From CAISIP01 sp965278985 (GTDB taxonomy: Bacteria > Pseudomonadota > Gammaproteobacteria > Burkholderiales > Burkholderiaceae_C): DNA of 64,000 nucleotides. The notes beneath the pieces are model-generated. The model worked only from the letters and a program-made list of their open reading frames with translations, was not told the DNA's origin and ran no database searches. Positions 43,651-53,282 of the stretch are shown piece after piece; the first letter of the stretch is position 1; the number at the start of each line of letters is the position of its first letter. The stretch spans positions 5,208,001-5,272,000 of the forward strand of contig OZ257131.1 in assembly GCA_965278985.1 (NCBI GenBank), given 5' to 3'. A program made the translations under genes and the position numbers.

Positions 43651-44547
43651 TCAGGCGGATCTGCGCGTGGCTGCCTTGCGCGCCGTCGTGCCGCGGGCCG
43701 TGCGGCTGCGCGCGGTGGATGCGGCAGCGGGCGTGGCGGCGGGTGCGCCGGCCTTGGAATCGGGCACCACCATGCCGGGGTAGCGCAGCCACATGTCGAA
43801 GGGAAACTCCACATCGGCCACAAAGCGGTCGCCACGGTACCAGAAGCGGCCCGCGAGCGCCAGGCGGTCCTGCTTGTCATGGATCCAGCGCGTCATGTGC
43901 GCGATGGGCGTGGAGAAGGAGCACTGCAGGTGGCGCGCCAGCACCAGGTCCGACGGGGCCACCGTCAGCGTCTGCCGCACGCGCTGCATGCGGCTGGAGG
44001 CATGCGCGTTGATAAGCCAGGCGATCTTGTTGTGCTGCTCGCTGCCGGGCGGAAAGCGGGCATGGATCTGCGACGCCACGTAGATCTCGGCCAGGCAGAA
44101 GGGCTCGCCATCCTGCACATGCAGCTTGCGGATGAAGGTGTAGCTGGCATAGGCGGACGCGTCCTGGCGCAGGTCGTCGGGCAGCGGCACCTGCTGCTGC
44201 TGTTCCAGGATCTCGAAGCGCAGGTCCTGCGAGCCGAGCGCGTTGATGGCGCTGCGCAGGCGCGCGCCGCGCCCTGCGGCGCGCTCCGTCACGAAGGTGC
44301 CTCGCCCGCGCTGGCTGTGCACCAGGCCTTCGCTGCTCAGCACCGCATACGCCTGGCGCACCGTGATGCGCGCCAGCTGGTACTGCGCAGCCAGCTCCAC
44401 GACCGTGGGCAGTTGCGTTCCCGGCGGCAGTTCACCGCGTGCGATGCGGTGGCGCAGCAGGCCCGCGAGCTGCAGGTACTGCGTGACACCCGCACCCGCG
44501 CGGATCGCGGGTTCGGCCTCGGCGGGGAATGCGGGGACGGCAGGCAT
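43651..44547 (-). CDS. GntR/HutC-family regulator of the terpene-degradation locus
   Basis: A regulator of about 298 residues with a GntR winged helix (LLRHRIARGELPPGTQLPTV, then QYQLARITVRQAYAVLSSEG, wing RGRGTFV) and a UTRA-type effector domain (FIRKLHVQDGEPFCLAEIYV to FPFDMWLRYPGMVV). The last 30 residues form a basic Ala/Thr/Arg tail. It is the last gene of the minus-strand catabolic operon, 25 bp after the Bug receptor. AtuR of Pseudomonas is a TetR protein, so the control here is of a different type. Confidence 0.85.
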   Translation of the reverse strand: MPAVPAFPAEAEPAIRAGAGVTQYLQLAGLLRHRIARGELPPGTQLPTVVELAAQYQLARITVRQAYAVLSSEGLVHSQRGRGTFVTERAAGRGARLRSAINALGSQDLRFEILEQQQQVPLPDDLRQDASAYASYTFIRKLHVQDGEPFCLAEIYVASQIHARFPPGSEQHNKIAWLINAHASSRMQRVRQTLTVAPSDLVLARHLQCSFSTPIAHMTRWIHDKQDRLALAGRFWYRGDRFVADVEFPFDMWLRYPGMVVPDSKAGAPAATPAAASTARSRTARGTTARKAATRRSA

Positions 44548-44572
44548 GGCGGGCACGGTCGAGCGGGGTCTT

Positions 44573-45568
44573 TCAGGTGGTTTCGATCTGCAGCGCGCGT
44601 ACGAAGGGCACCCACTTCGTGCGTTGCTCGCGTCCATAGGCCTCCGCCTGCGCGGGGGTGGACGGCGCCAGCGACTCACCCGCGCCGCGCGTGATCATGT
44701 CGCGCACGCCCTGGGCCTGCATGGCCTTGTTGAGCGCGTCGTTGAGGCGCGCGATCACGTCATCGGGCGTCTTCGCGGGCGCGTACAGGTTGTTCCAGGT
44801 GGCGGCCTCGTAGTGCAGTAGCCCCTGCTCGGCGAAGGTGGGCACGGCCGGATTCACGGTGCTGCGCTTGGCGCCCGACACGCCCAGCAGCTGTGCCTTG
44901 CCCTGCTGCGCCATCGGGCCGGCAGACACGAAACCGTCGAAGAGCAGGTTCACATGGCCGCCCGCCAGATCCACCAGCGCCGGGCCGTTGCCCTTGTAGG
45001 GCACGTGTGTGAGTTGCACATCGGCCGCCTTGGCGAAGGACTCGCCGACGATGTGGCTGATGGAGCCCGCGCCGCCGGAGCCGTAGGTGACCTTGCCGGG
45101 GTTCGCCTTGGCATACGCGATCAGCTCCTTGAGCGTCTTGGGCATGGCGCTGCTGGCCACCAGCACCAGCGGCGTGTACGCCACCAGGCCGATGGCGCGC
45201 AGGTCGCGCTCCACGTCGAAGGGCAGTGTCTTGTACAGGCCCACGTTCATGACCAGCTGCGAGCTGGTGCCCAGGCCGATGGTGTAGCCATCGGGCGCGG
45301 CCTTGGCCACGGTATCGGTGCCGAGGGAGCCGCCCGCGCCGCCCTTGTTCTCGACGATCACGCTCTGGCCGCCCAGGTGCTCGGGCATGTAGCGCGCCAG
45401 CTCGCGCGCGATCAGGTCGTTGCCGCTGCCGGTGCCGAAGCCCACGATGAGGCGGATGGGACGGTTGGGATAGGCCTGTGCGAAGAGGGGGCTGGCGGCG
45501 CTGAGGGCGGCGGCGCTGGCCAATGTGCGCAGCGCGCCGCGGCGGGTGGTGGGGAGGATGTGAGGCAT
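44573..45568 (-). CDS. Tripartite tricarboxylate transporter substrate-binding protein (Bug family)
   Basis: A 331-residue periplasmic receptor. The N-terminus has a twin-arginine-like signal (TTRRGALRTLASAAALSAAS, cleaved near FAQA), followed by YPNRPIRLIVGFGTGSGNDLIARE, the Bug motif, and KGGAGGSLGTDTVAKAAPDGYT. Bug proteins bind small carboxylates for TTT or other transporters. In this operon it may capture terpenoid carboxylic acids such as citronellate; that is inferred from context. The ATG at 45568 follows GGAG. No TctA or TctB partner is in the window. Confidence 0.9.
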   Translation of the reverse strand: MPHILPTTRRGALRTLASAAALSAASPLFAQAYPNRPIRLIVGFGTGSGNDLIARELARYMPEHLGGQSVIVENKGGAGGSLGTDTVAKAAPDGYTIGLGTSSQLVMNVGLYKTLPFDVERDLRAIGLVAYTPLVLVASSAMPKTLKELIAYAKANPGKVTYGSGGAGSISHIVGESFAKAADVQLTHVPYKGNGPALVDLAGGHVNLLFDGFVSAGPMAQQGKAQLLGVSGAKRSTVNPAVPTFAEQGLLHYEAATWNNLYAPAKTPDDVIARLNDALNKAMQAQGVRDMITRGAGESLAPSTPAQAEAYGREQRTKWVPFVRALQIETT

Positions 45569-45614
45569 GGTGTCTCCGGGAGGTGGTGATGCTTGTCTTG
45601 GATGGCGGGCGTGT

Positions 45615-47441
45615 TCAGGTGGGGGTCTGCAGTGGCGGCAGCGCCGCGAGCAGCACCGTCGGCACACGCACGGGCATCGACAACAGGATTTGCCCCATGC
45701 CCTTGCCCAGCGGGTCGTTGCGCATCGAGGCCATGCCGCCGCCGTCCAGCGCCTGTTCGCACAGGAAGTTGAAGGCGTCGATGCCGGGCACCTCGAAGCG
45801 GGTGACGCGGCCCTTCACCAGGTGCGCGAGCCAGTCGGCCACGGCCGCCTCGGTGAGCTGGGCACGCAGCACGGGCAGCAGGTCGGGGCTGCGCGCGATG
45901 ATGCCGATGTTGGAGTTGTCGCCCTTGTCACCGCTGCGCGCCCAGGCCACGCGCACCAGCGGCACGGTGAGGGATTCGCCCTCGGGCTCGGCACTGGTGG
46001 CGTCGTAGGTGGGGGCCGGGGTGTGCGCTGCCAATGGCACGCCCGCGTGCTGGGCCACCTGGACCAGGTCCTCGCCCAGGCTCACGGTGGGGGCGAGTTG
46101 CGACTTGGGCAGTAGGAAAGCGTACTGGCGGATGGAGGGTGATGCGCCCGCGCGCCCCAGCCCCGCGCCCGTGGTGCCAGGCGACCACGAGGTGCCGGCG
46201 GGTGCCACTTCGCGCGCCAGCAACTCCAGCGCCTCCTTGCGGGAGTGCGTGGCCGTGATGCGCAGGATGGCCTCGCGCGTGTGCTGCGTGCGCGCATGCG
46301 GGCCGTAACACGACTCCGCACCCAGCACCTCCACGTGCGTGGCCGTGAAGGGCGCCAGCGACGCCTTCTGCAGCAGCATGCCCACGCGCGCGAAGATGGC
46401 CTCGCCCGTGCGGCGCGCCTTGGCCACGGCGTCGATGCCCACGATGGTGAGTTGGGCCGAGGTCTTGAAGCCACTCATGTAGGTGGCGCAGACCTTGTAG
46501 GTGTCGGTGGGCGCACGGCCCAGCGCGCCCTGCACCTGCACCCGGTGCGCGCCCACCTGCTGCATGCGCACCTGCGTGAAGTCGCACACCACATCGGGCA
46601 GGATGTAGCAGGCCGGGTCGCCGATCTCGTAGAGCATCTGCTCGCCGATCACGGCGGGCGTGACCTTGCCGCCCGTGCCCGCGGGCTTGGTGGCAACGAA
46701 GCTGCCGTCGGCGGCGCATTCGACGATGGGGTAACCGATGTTGGGCCAGTCGGGCACGGTGTCCCAGTCGGTATGCAGGCCACCTGTGGCCTGGCAGCCG
46801 CACTCCAGGATATGGCCTGCGAGGCTGCCGCCGGCAAGCGCGTCGTGGTCGTCGCTGGCCCAGCCGAATTCGTGCATCAGCACGCCCAGGGTGACGGCCG
46901 AGTCCACGCAGCGGCCGGTGATCACCACCTGCGCGCCGGCGTCCAGCGCGGCCTTCACGGGCAGGGCGCCCAGGTACGCGTTGGCGGTCAGCACCTGCTG
47001 GGGCAACGCGGCCCCGCTCTGCATTTCGCGTACGGGCTCGGCAGCCTCGCGCAGCGCGGGCAGCAGCGGTATCACGTCGTCGCCAGTCACCACGGCGATC
47101 TTCAGCGTCACGCCCTGTTCGGCCGCGAGCGCGGCCAGCGCCGCAGCGCAGCCCTGCGGGTTCACGCCGCCGGCGTTGCTGACCACGCGGATGCCCTTGT
47201 CCACCACGTCGCGCAGCACGGCGCGCATGGCCACCGTCACGAAGTCGGTGGCGTAGCCCAGCTCGGGCTTTTTCAGCCGCGCCCCGGCCAGGATCGACAT
47301 GGTGAGTTCGGCCAGGTAGTCGAAGACCAGGTAGTCGATCTGCCCGCTGGCCACCAGCTGCGGCGCGCCCACGCTGCTGTCGCCCCAGAAGCCAGAGGCG
47401 CCGCCGATGCGCACCACCTTGTGTTGTTGGGTGTCCGCCAT
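45615..47441 (-). CDS. atuA: Acyclic terpene utilization protein AtuA (DUF1446)
   Basis: A 608-residue protein. The N-terminal part VVRIGGASGFWGDSSVGAPQ, LVFDYLAELTMSILAGARLKKP and VVSNAGGVNPQGCA is characteristic of the AtuA family; VITGRCVDSAVTLGVLMHEFGW follows. The C-terminal 100 residues (VRVAWARSGDKGDNSNIGII) form the small domain often found at the end of these proteins. AtuA is essential for citronellol and geraniol growth in Pseudomonas, although its reaction is not settled. The ATG at 47441 lies four bases after the hydratase stop. Confidence 0.9.
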   Translation of the reverse strand: MADTQQHKVVRIGGASGFWGDSSVGAPQLVASGQIDYLVFDYLAELTMSILAGARLKKPELGYATDFVTVAMRAVLRDVVDKGIRVVSNAGGVNPQGCAAALAALAAEQGVTLKIAVVTGDDVIPLLPALREAAEPVREMQSGAALPQQVLTANAYLGALPVKAALDAGAQVVITGRCVDSAVTLGVLMHEFGWASDDHDALAGGSLAGHILECGCQATGGLHTDWDTVPDWPNIGYPIVECAADGSFVATKPAGTGGKVTPAVIGEQMLYEIGDPACYILPDVVCDFTQVRMQQVGAHRVQVQGALGRAPTDTYKVCATYMSGFKTSAQLTIVGIDAVAKARRTGEAIFARVGMLLQKASLAPFTATHVEVLGAESCYGPHARTQHTREAILRITATHSRKEALELLAREVAPAGTSWSPGTTGAGLGRAGASPSIRQYAFLLPKSQLAPTVSLGEDLVQVAQHAGVPLAAHTPAPTYDATSAEPEGESLTVPLVRVAWARSGDKGDNSNIGIIARSPDLLPVLRAQLTEAAVADWLAHLVKGRVTRFEVPGIDAFNFLCEQALDGGGMASMRNDPLGKGMGQILLSMPVRVPTVLLAALPPLQTPT

Positions 47442-47445
47442 GGTG

Positions 47446-48225
47446 TCAGTTCCCCGTCCACACGGGCTTGCGCTTCTCGCGGAAGGCCAGCTGGCCTTCC
47501 GCGGCATCCTCGGTCAACGCGAACAGGCCGATCTGGCTTTCGGTGAAGGCCATGGATTCCTCGAAGGCCATGGCCTGGATCTTCTTCATGGTGTAGAGGC
47601 CGCGGCGGATGGCAGCGGGCGACTTGTCGAGCATGCGGCCCAGCAACCATTCCAGCTTGGCATCCAGGTCCTCCGCCACGTGGTTCACCAGGTGCAGCGC
47701 CAGCGCCTCCTGCGCCGTGATGGGCTCGCCCGTGATGCACAGCTCGGCCAGCACGCGCTGGGGCAGCATGTGGCCGATGACGGTGAGCACCTGGGCCGGG
47801 AACACGCCCACCTTCACCTCCGGCAGGCCGAAGATGGCGTGCGGTGCGGCCACCACCAAGTCGCACATGCCCATGATGCCCATGCCACCGGCCATGCAGG
47901 CGCCGTTCACGCGTGCGATCAGCGGCACGGTGGACTGCCTGGCCTGGCGGAACAGGTTGGCGAAGCCCACGTGCGGCTCGGAGTAGTCGAACTTGAAGGA
48001 CTTGCCGCTCTGCAGGTCCGCCCCCGCGCAGAAGGCCTTGTTGCCCGTGCCCGTCACGACGATGGCGCGCACGCCGCGGTCGCGGTTGGCGCGGGTGATC
48101 GCGTCACTCAGGCCCGTCAGCACGCCGGGGCTGATGGAGTTGCGGCGCTCCTCGCGGTTGATGGTCAGCCACATCACGGGGCCGCGCATCTCCTCCAGCA
48201 GCTCGGGGGTGGGGGTGTCGCTCAT
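47446..48225 (-). CDS. Enoyl-CoA hydratase/isomerase (isohexenylglutaconyl-CoA hydratase, AtuE-like)
   Basis: A 259-residue crotonase-fold enzyme. It has GNKAFCAGADL for the oxyanion hole and ARVNGACMAGGMGIMGMCDLVVA with the downstream FGLPEVKVGVFP. In the Atu pathway AtuE hydrates isohexenylglutaconyl-CoA; the neighbouring atuA and geranyl-CoA carboxylase-like genes make that the best guess. The ATG at 48225 is chosen because AGGAG lies upstream; a start at 48255 is the longer option. Confidence 0.84.
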   Translation of the reverse strand: MSDTPTPELLEEMRGPVMWLTINREERRNSISPGVLTGLSDAITRANRDRGVRAIVVTGTGNKAFCAGADLQSGKSFKFDYSEPHVGFANLFRQARQSTVPLIARVNGACMAGGMGIMGMCDLVVAAPHAIFGLPEVKVGVFPAQVLTVIGHMLPQRVLAELCITGEPITAQEALALHLVNHVAEDLDAKLEWLLGRMLDKSPAAIRRGLYTMKKIQAMAFEESMAFTESQIGLFALTEDAAEGQLAFREKRKPVWTGN

Positions 48226-48267
48226 GGGGTCTCCTGTTGAAATCTGGGTGGGCAAAAAAGGAAGAAG

Positions 48268-49518
48268 TTACTCGCGCACGGCGCCGCTGGCCACCAGCTG
48301 CGCGATGCGCTCGTCGCTGTAACCGGCTTCGCGCAGCACCTCGCGGCTGTGTTGTCCCAGGCGCGGTGGCGGGGTGGCGGTGCCGGGCGGCGTGCCGGAC
48401 CATTCGCTGGGCACGGCCATCTGGCGGATGCGGCCCACGTCGGGGTGGTCCATCTCGCCAAAGAAGCCGATGTCGCCCAGGTGCGCGTCCTGCAGCAATG
48501 TGTCGAAGGTGTGCATGGGGAACACGGGGATGTCGCTGCCCTCCAGCAGCGCCTGCATCTCCGCCGTGCTGCGCTTGGCGATTTCCTCCGACACCATGCC
48601 GTAGAGCGCGGTGATGTGCTGCGTGCGCGTGGTGATGTTCGCGAAACGCGGGTCGCTCTCGTAAAGCGCAGATTGGCCGATGGCCTTGAGGAAGGCCTTC
48701 CACTGCGTGTCGGTGTAGATCAGGCAACACACGTATCCGTCGCGCGTCTGGTAGGGGCGCCGCTCGGTGGAGAGCAGGCGCGGATACCCGAAGTCGCCCT
48801 GCGCAGGGATGAAGGTCTGGCCATAGAGATGGTCACCCAGCACCTGCGGCACCATGGTCTCGAACATCGGTATGTCCACGCGCTGGCCGCGCCCCGTGCG
48901 CTCGCGCCCATACAGCGCGGCGGAGATCACGCCGAAGGCATACAGGCCCACGGATCGGTCGGCAATCGTGATGGGCAGGTAACGCGGAATGTCGCCGCTG
49001 TTCATGGCCACGGCCTGCGGCAACGCGCAGGCGGCCTGGATCAGGTCGTCGAAGGCGGCGCTGGCCGCGTAACGTCCGCGCTGCGAGAAGCCGAACATGC
49101 CGGCATAGATGAGGCGCGGGTTCACGGCGCTGACGGACTCGTAGTCCAGACCCAGGCGTGCCATGGCCTGTGGGCGCACGTTGTAGGCCAGCACGTCGGC
49201 GTCGCGCACCAGGTCCAGCAGCGCAGTGCGGCCCTCGGGGGTCTTCAGGTCCAGCGCGATGCTGCGCTTGTTGCGATTCAAAGACAGGAACAGCGGGCCC
49301 ATCTTGGCCTTGCCCTGGGGCCCTACGCCGCGCACCACGTCGCCCTCGGGCGCCTCCACCTTGATGACGTCCGCGCCCAGGTCGCCCAGCATCTGCGTGG
49401 CGGACGGGCCCATGAACACGCTGGTGATGTCCACTACGCGCACGCCGGTGAGTGGGCCGCGTTCGGCGTTGGAGGGGGCAGTCTGCTGCGCCGTAGTTGA
49501 CAGGTCGTCGGTGGGCAT
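48268..49518 (-). CDS. Class III (CaiB/BaiF-type) CoA-transferase
   Basis: A 416-residue CoA-transferase. It shows TGVRVVDITSVFMGPSATQMLGDLGADVIKVE, the family N-terminus, NRNKRSIALDLKTPEG, and the loop AFDDLIQAACAL in which the catalytic aspartate is the Asp of FDD. It heads the minus-strand operon of the terpene locus. In Pseudomonas the pathway acids are activated by a CoA ligase (AtuH); here a CoA-transferase may form citronellyl-CoA or a related ester. The substrate is inferred from context only. Confidence 0.88.
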   Translation of the reverse strand: MPTDDLSTTAQQTAPSNAERGPLTGVRVVDITSVFMGPSATQMLGDLGADVIKVEAPEGDVVRGVGPQGKAKMGPLFLSLNRNKRSIALDLKTPEGRTALLDLVRDADVLAYNVRPQAMARLGLDYESVSAVNPRLIYAGMFGFSQRGRYAASAAFDDLIQAACALPQAVAMNSGDIPRYLPITIADRSVGLYAFGVISAALYGRERTGRGQRVDIPMFETMVPQVLGDHLYGQTFIPAQGDFGYPRLLSTERRPYQTRDGYVCCLIYTDTQWKAFLKAIGQSALYESDPRFANITTRTQHITALYGMVSEEIAKRSTAEMQALLEGSDIPVFPMHTFDTLLQDAHLGDIGFFGEMDHPDVGRIRQMAVPSEWSGTPPGTATPPPRLGQHSREVLREAGYSDERIAQLVASGAVRE

Positions 49519-49607
49519 GGATGATTTGAACTTAAAAACCTATTTATAGATTCTATGGCCGACTCTGCGATGCTTGCAAGCCGGTACAACCGAACACGAG
49601 GAGCCTC

Positions 49608-50426
49608 ATGACACTGCGCAACAAGACCCTGTTCATCACCGGCGCCAGCCGCGGCATCGGCAAGGCCATCGCGCTGCGCGCGGCGGCAGATGGTGCCATC
49701 ATCGTGGTGGCCGCCAAGACCTCCGAGCCCGACCCGCGCCTGCCGGGCACGATCCACAGCGCGGCAGAAGAGATCGTCGCGGCAGGCGGCCAGGCCCTGC
49801 CCGTGGTGGTGGATGTGCGCGACGAGGCCTCCGTGCAGGCGGCGGTGGATGCCGCGGTGCAGCACTTCGGTGGCCTCGACATCCTGGTCAACAACGCCAG
49901 CGCCATCCACCTGAGTCCTGTGGGCAAGACGCCCATGAAGCGCTTCGACCTGATGATGGGCATCAACGTGCGCGGCGCCTACCTGTGCGCGCAGGCCTGC
50001 CTGCCGCACCTGCGCAAGGCTGCCAACCCGCACATCCTCACGCTGTCACCGCCGCTGGACCTGCAGCCCAAGTGGTTCGCCACCCACGCGGCTTACACGG
50101 TGTCCAAGTTCGCGATGAGCATGGTGTGCCTGGGGCTGGCGGAGGAATTGCGTGCCGACGGCATCGCGTCGAACGCGTTGTGGCCGCGCACGGTCATCGG
50201 CACCAGCGCGCTCAATGTCATCGACCCGGCGCTGGCCGCACGCGCACGCACGCCGCAGATCATGGGCGACGCCGCCTGGCACATGCTCACCCAGCCCAGC
50301 CGCGACTACACCGGGCGCTTCATGATCGACGAGGACGTGTTGCGCGCGCAGGGCGTGACCGACTTTTCGGTCTACCTGCCGACGCCGGACACGGAGCCCA
50401 TGATCGACCTGTTCGTGGACACCTGA
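49608..50426 (+). CDS. SDR oxidoreductase, HSDL2-like (citronellol/citronellal dehydrogenase candidate)
   Basis: A 272-residue SDR of the HSDL2-like group. Cofactor motif TGASRGIGKAIALRAAADGA, then the group-specific IIVVAAKTSEPDPRLPGTIH, NNASAI, and the active-site YTVSKFAMSM. Related proteins in Pseudomonas are assigned to the oxidation of citronellol or citronellal. It opens the plus-strand operon with a GAGGAG ribosome binding site, divergent from the CoA-transferase; the 89-bp gap is AT-rich and probably holds both promoters. Confidence 0.86.
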   Translation: MTLRNKTLFITGASRGIGKAIALRAAADGAIIVVAAKTSEPDPRLPGTIHSAAEEIVAAGGQALPVVVDVRDEASVQAAVDAAVQHFGGLDILVNNASAIHLSPVGKTPMKRFDLMMGINVRGAYLCAQACLPHLRKAANPHILTLSPPLDLQPKWFATHAAYTVSKFAMSMVCLGLAEELRADGIASNALWPRTVIGTSALNVIDPALAARARTPQIMGDAAWHMLTQPSRDYTGRFMIDEDVLRAQGVTDFSVYLPTPDTEPMIDLFVDT

Positions 50427-50451
50427 CTCCCCCGCCACACGTCCCACCGCC

Positions 50452-52080
50452 ATGCCCGCCATCGAATCCACCCTCTCCCCCTCCAGCGCGCAATTCCAGG
50501 CGCAGCGCGAAGGCATGCTGGCATTGCTCGCGCAGGTGCGCGCTCACGAGCAGCGCACGCGCGACAAATCCGCCGCCTCGCGCGAACGCTTCGAGAAGCG
50601 CGGCCAGCTGCTGCCGCGCGAGCGCCTGGCACTGCTGCTGGATCCGGGCATGCCCTTTCTGGAGATCGCGACGCTGTCGGGCCTGGGCCATGACACGCCC
50701 GACCTGGACAGGAGCGTGCCCGGCAGCGGCGTGATCGCGGGCATCGGTTTCGTCAGCGGCATCCGCTGCATGGTGATGGCGAACGACGCGGGCATCGACG
50801 CCGGTGCGCTGCAGCCCATGGGCCTGGACAAGCTGCTGCGCGTGCAGGAGCTGGCGCTGGAGAACAAGCTGCCCTATGTGCAGCTGGTGGAGAGCGCCGG
50901 CGCGAACCTGATGGCCTACCGCGTGCAGGACTTTGTGCACGGCGGCAGCACCTTCCGCAACCTCGCCCGCATGTCGGCCGCGGGGCTGCCGGTAGTCACG
51001 GTCACGCACGGCTCATCGACAGCCGGCGGTGCCTACCAGACGGGCCTCTCGGACTACATCATCCTCGTGCGCGGCCGCTCGCGTGCCTTCCTGGCCGGCC
51101 CGCCGCTGCTCAAGGCCGCCACGGGCGAGATCGCCACCGAAGAGGAGCTGGGCGGCGCGGAGATGCACACCAGCATCTCGGGCCTGGGCGACTACCTGGC
51201 CGAGGACGATGCGGACGCGCTGCGCATTGCCCGCAACGTGATGGCGCAGATCGACTGGAACCGCGATGCGCCCGCAGCGCCTCATGTCACCGCACGCCGC
51301 TTTCAGCCGCCGCGCTTCGATGCCGAGGAGCTGCTGGGCATCATGCCCATGGACCACAAGCGACCGGTCGACATGCGCGAGGTCATCGCACGCATCGCCG
51401 ACGACTCCGACTTCCTGGCCTTCGGCGAAAACTACGGCAGTGCCACCGTGTGTGGCCACCTGAAGATCGAGGGCTGGCCGCTGGGCGTGATCACCAACAA
51501 CGGTCCCATCGACCCCGCAGGCGCCACCAAGGCCACGCACTTCATCCAGGCCTGCTGCCAGAGCAAGACACCCATCCTCTACCTGAACAACACCACGGGC
51601 TTCATGGTGGGCCGCGCTTATGAGGAGGCCGGCATGATCAAGCACGGCTCCAAGATGATCCAGGCCGTGACCAATGCCACGGTGCCGCAGATCACCATCT
51701 ACTGCGGCGCGTCCTTCGGTGCGGGCAACTATGGCATGTGCGGGCGCGGTTTTCATCCGCGCTTCTGCTTCAGCTGGCCCAACGCCAAGACGGCGGTCAT
51801 GGGTGGCGAACAGGCGGCCGAAACGATGGTCACCGTCACCGAGGCCGCCATGCGCCGCAAGGGTGCGGTGGACCAGAGTCGCCTGGATGCCCTGCGCGAT
51901 GGCATCGTGCAGCGCTTCGACAGCCAGATGAGCGTGTTCACCACCAGCGCGCTGTTGCTCGACGACGGCGTGATTGACCCGCGCGACACGCGGGCCGTGC
52001 TGGCGCAGGTGCTGGCGATCTGCCGCGAGGCGGAGCAACGCCAACCGCAGCCCATGCAATTCGGCGTGGCACGCCCGTGA
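50452..52080 (+). CDS. atuC: Geranyl-CoA carboxylase beta subunit (carboxyltransferase)
   Basis: A 542-residue acyl-CoA carboxyltransferase with the two crotonase-like halves. The N-terminal half has PRERLALLLDPGMPFLEIATLSG and GAYQTGLSDYIILV; the C-terminal half has ILYLNNTTGFMVGRAYEEAGM and GASFGAGNYGMCGRGFHPRF. The sequence is nearer to the geranyl-CoA than to the methylcrotonyl-CoA type by its neighbours and by the YLNNTTGFMVG block, but the two families are close. It pairs with the biotin subunit encoded at 53283-55253. Confidence 0.86.
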   Translation: MPAIESTLSPSSAQFQAQREGMLALLAQVRAHEQRTRDKSAASRERFEKRGQLLPRERLALLLDPGMPFLEIATLSGLGHDTPDLDRSVPGSGVIAGIGFVSGIRCMVMANDAGIDAGALQPMGLDKLLRVQELALENKLPYVQLVESAGANLMAYRVQDFVHGGSTFRNLARMSAAGLPVVTVTHGSSTAGGAYQTGLSDYIILVRGRSRAFLAGPPLLKAATGEIATEEELGGAEMHTSISGLGDYLAEDDADALRIARNVMAQIDWNRDAPAAPHVTARRFQPPRFDAEELLGIMPMDHKRPVDMREVIARIADDSDFLAFGENYGSATVCGHLKIEGWPLGVITNNGPIDPAGATKATHFIQACCQSKTPILYLNNTTGFMVGRAYEEAGMIKHGSKMIQAVTNATVPQITIYCGASFGAGNYGMCGRGFHPRFCFSWPNAKTAVMGGEQAAETMVTVTEAAMRRKGAVDQSRLDALRDGIVQRFDSQMSVFTTSALLLDDGVIDPRDTRAVLAQVLAICREAEQRQPQPMQFGVARP

Positions 52081-52117
52081 CACCCCACGACACCCGGAAA
52101 CAACGAGGGACACCACC

Positions 52118-53266
52118 ATGCAACTGACCCACGAACACGAACAACTCCGCAACACCATCCAGCGCTGGATCGCCGAAAAGGTGAACCCGTACGTGGACGC
52201 CTGGGAAGAGGCCGAGATATTCCCCGCGCACCAGGTCTTCGGCCAGATGGGCGAACTGGGCCTGCTGGGCCTGACCAAACCCGTGGAGTTCGGCGGTGCG
52301 GGGCTGGACTACTCCTACGGCGCCGTGCTGGCCGAGACCCTGGCCGAGATTCACTGCGGCGGTGTGCCCATGGCCATCGGCGTGCAGACCGACATGTGCA
52401 CACCCGCACTCGCGCACCGGGGCAGCGACGAACTGCGCCGTGAGTTCCTCGCCCCCGCCATCCGCGGTGAGGCTGTAGGCTGCCTGGGCGTATCCGAAGT
52501 GGGTAGCGGCTCCGACGTGGCCTCCATCAAGACCACCGCACGTAAGGACGGTGACGACTACATCATCGACGGCGGCAAGATGTGGACCACCAACGGCACG
52601 CAGGCCGACTTCTGCTGCGTGCTGGCCAACACATCGGACGGCGCGAGCCACCGCAACAAGTCCCTCATCATCGTGCCCATGAAGACAAAGGGCGTGGAAG
52701 TGGCGCGCAAGATCCGCAAGATCGGCATGGACGCGTCGGACACCGCGCAGCTCTTCTTCGACGGTGTGCGCGTGCCGCAGCGCTACCGCATCGGTGAGGA
52801 GGGCATGGGTTTCATCTACCAGATGGAGCAGTTCCAGATAGAGCGCCTGTGGGGCGCGCTCAACTCCGGCGGCGTGGCGCAACGCGCGATCGACACCACC
52901 ATCGCCTACACCCGCGAACGCCAGGCCTTCGGCCGCTCCATCCTCGACAACCAGTGGGTGCACTACAAACTGGCCGAGCTGCAGACCGAGGTGTCGGCGC
53001 TGCGCGCACTCACCTGGCAAGGCGTGGAGCAGGTGGTGCGCGGCGAGGACGCCACCCGCACCGCCACCATGGCCAAGCTCAAGGCCGGTCGCGTGGTGCG
53101 CGAGGTGGCCGACGGCTGCCTGCAGTTCTGGGGCGGCATGGGTTACGTCAAGGACAGCCCCATCTCGCGCATCTACCGCGACGCGCGCCTGACCTCCATC
53201 GGTGGTGGTGCGGACGAGGTGATGCTGCAGATCCTGAGCAAGTACATGGGCATCTTCCCGCGCTGA
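52118..53266 (+). CDS. atuD: Acyl-CoA dehydrogenase (citronellyl-CoA dehydrogenase, AtuD-like)
   Basis: A 382-residue flavoprotein. Features are CLGVSEVGSGSDVASIKTTA (FAD/substrate motif), YIIDGGKMWTTNG, the family element RTATMAKLKAGRVVREVADGCLQFWGGMGY, and the C-terminal ISRIYRDARLTSIGGGADEVM. In the Atu pathway it would form geranyl-CoA from citronellyl-CoA. The ATG at 52118 has GAGGG upstream. It lies between the two carboxylase subunit genes, matching the Pseudomonas order C-D-(E)-F. Confidence 0.86.
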   Translation: MQLTHEHEQLRNTIQRWIAEKVNPYVDAWEEAEIFPAHQVFGQMGELGLLGLTKPVEFGGAGLDYSYGAVLAETLAEIHCGGVPMAIGVQTDMCTPALAHRGSDELRREFLAPAIRGEAVGCLGVSEVGSGSDVASIKTTARKDGDDYIIDGGKMWTTNGTQADFCCVLANTSDGASHRNKSLIIVPMKTKGVEVARKIRKIGMDASDTAQLFFDGVRVPQRYRIGEEGMGFIYQMEQFQIERLWGALNSGGVAQRAIDTTIAYTRERQAFGRSILDNQWVHYKLAELQTEVSALRALTWQGVEQVVRGEDATRTATMAKLKAGRVVREVADGCLQFWGGMGYVKDSPISRIYRDARLTSIGGGADEVMLQILSKYMGIFPR

Positions 53267-53282
53267 CAAGCTGCAACTCGCC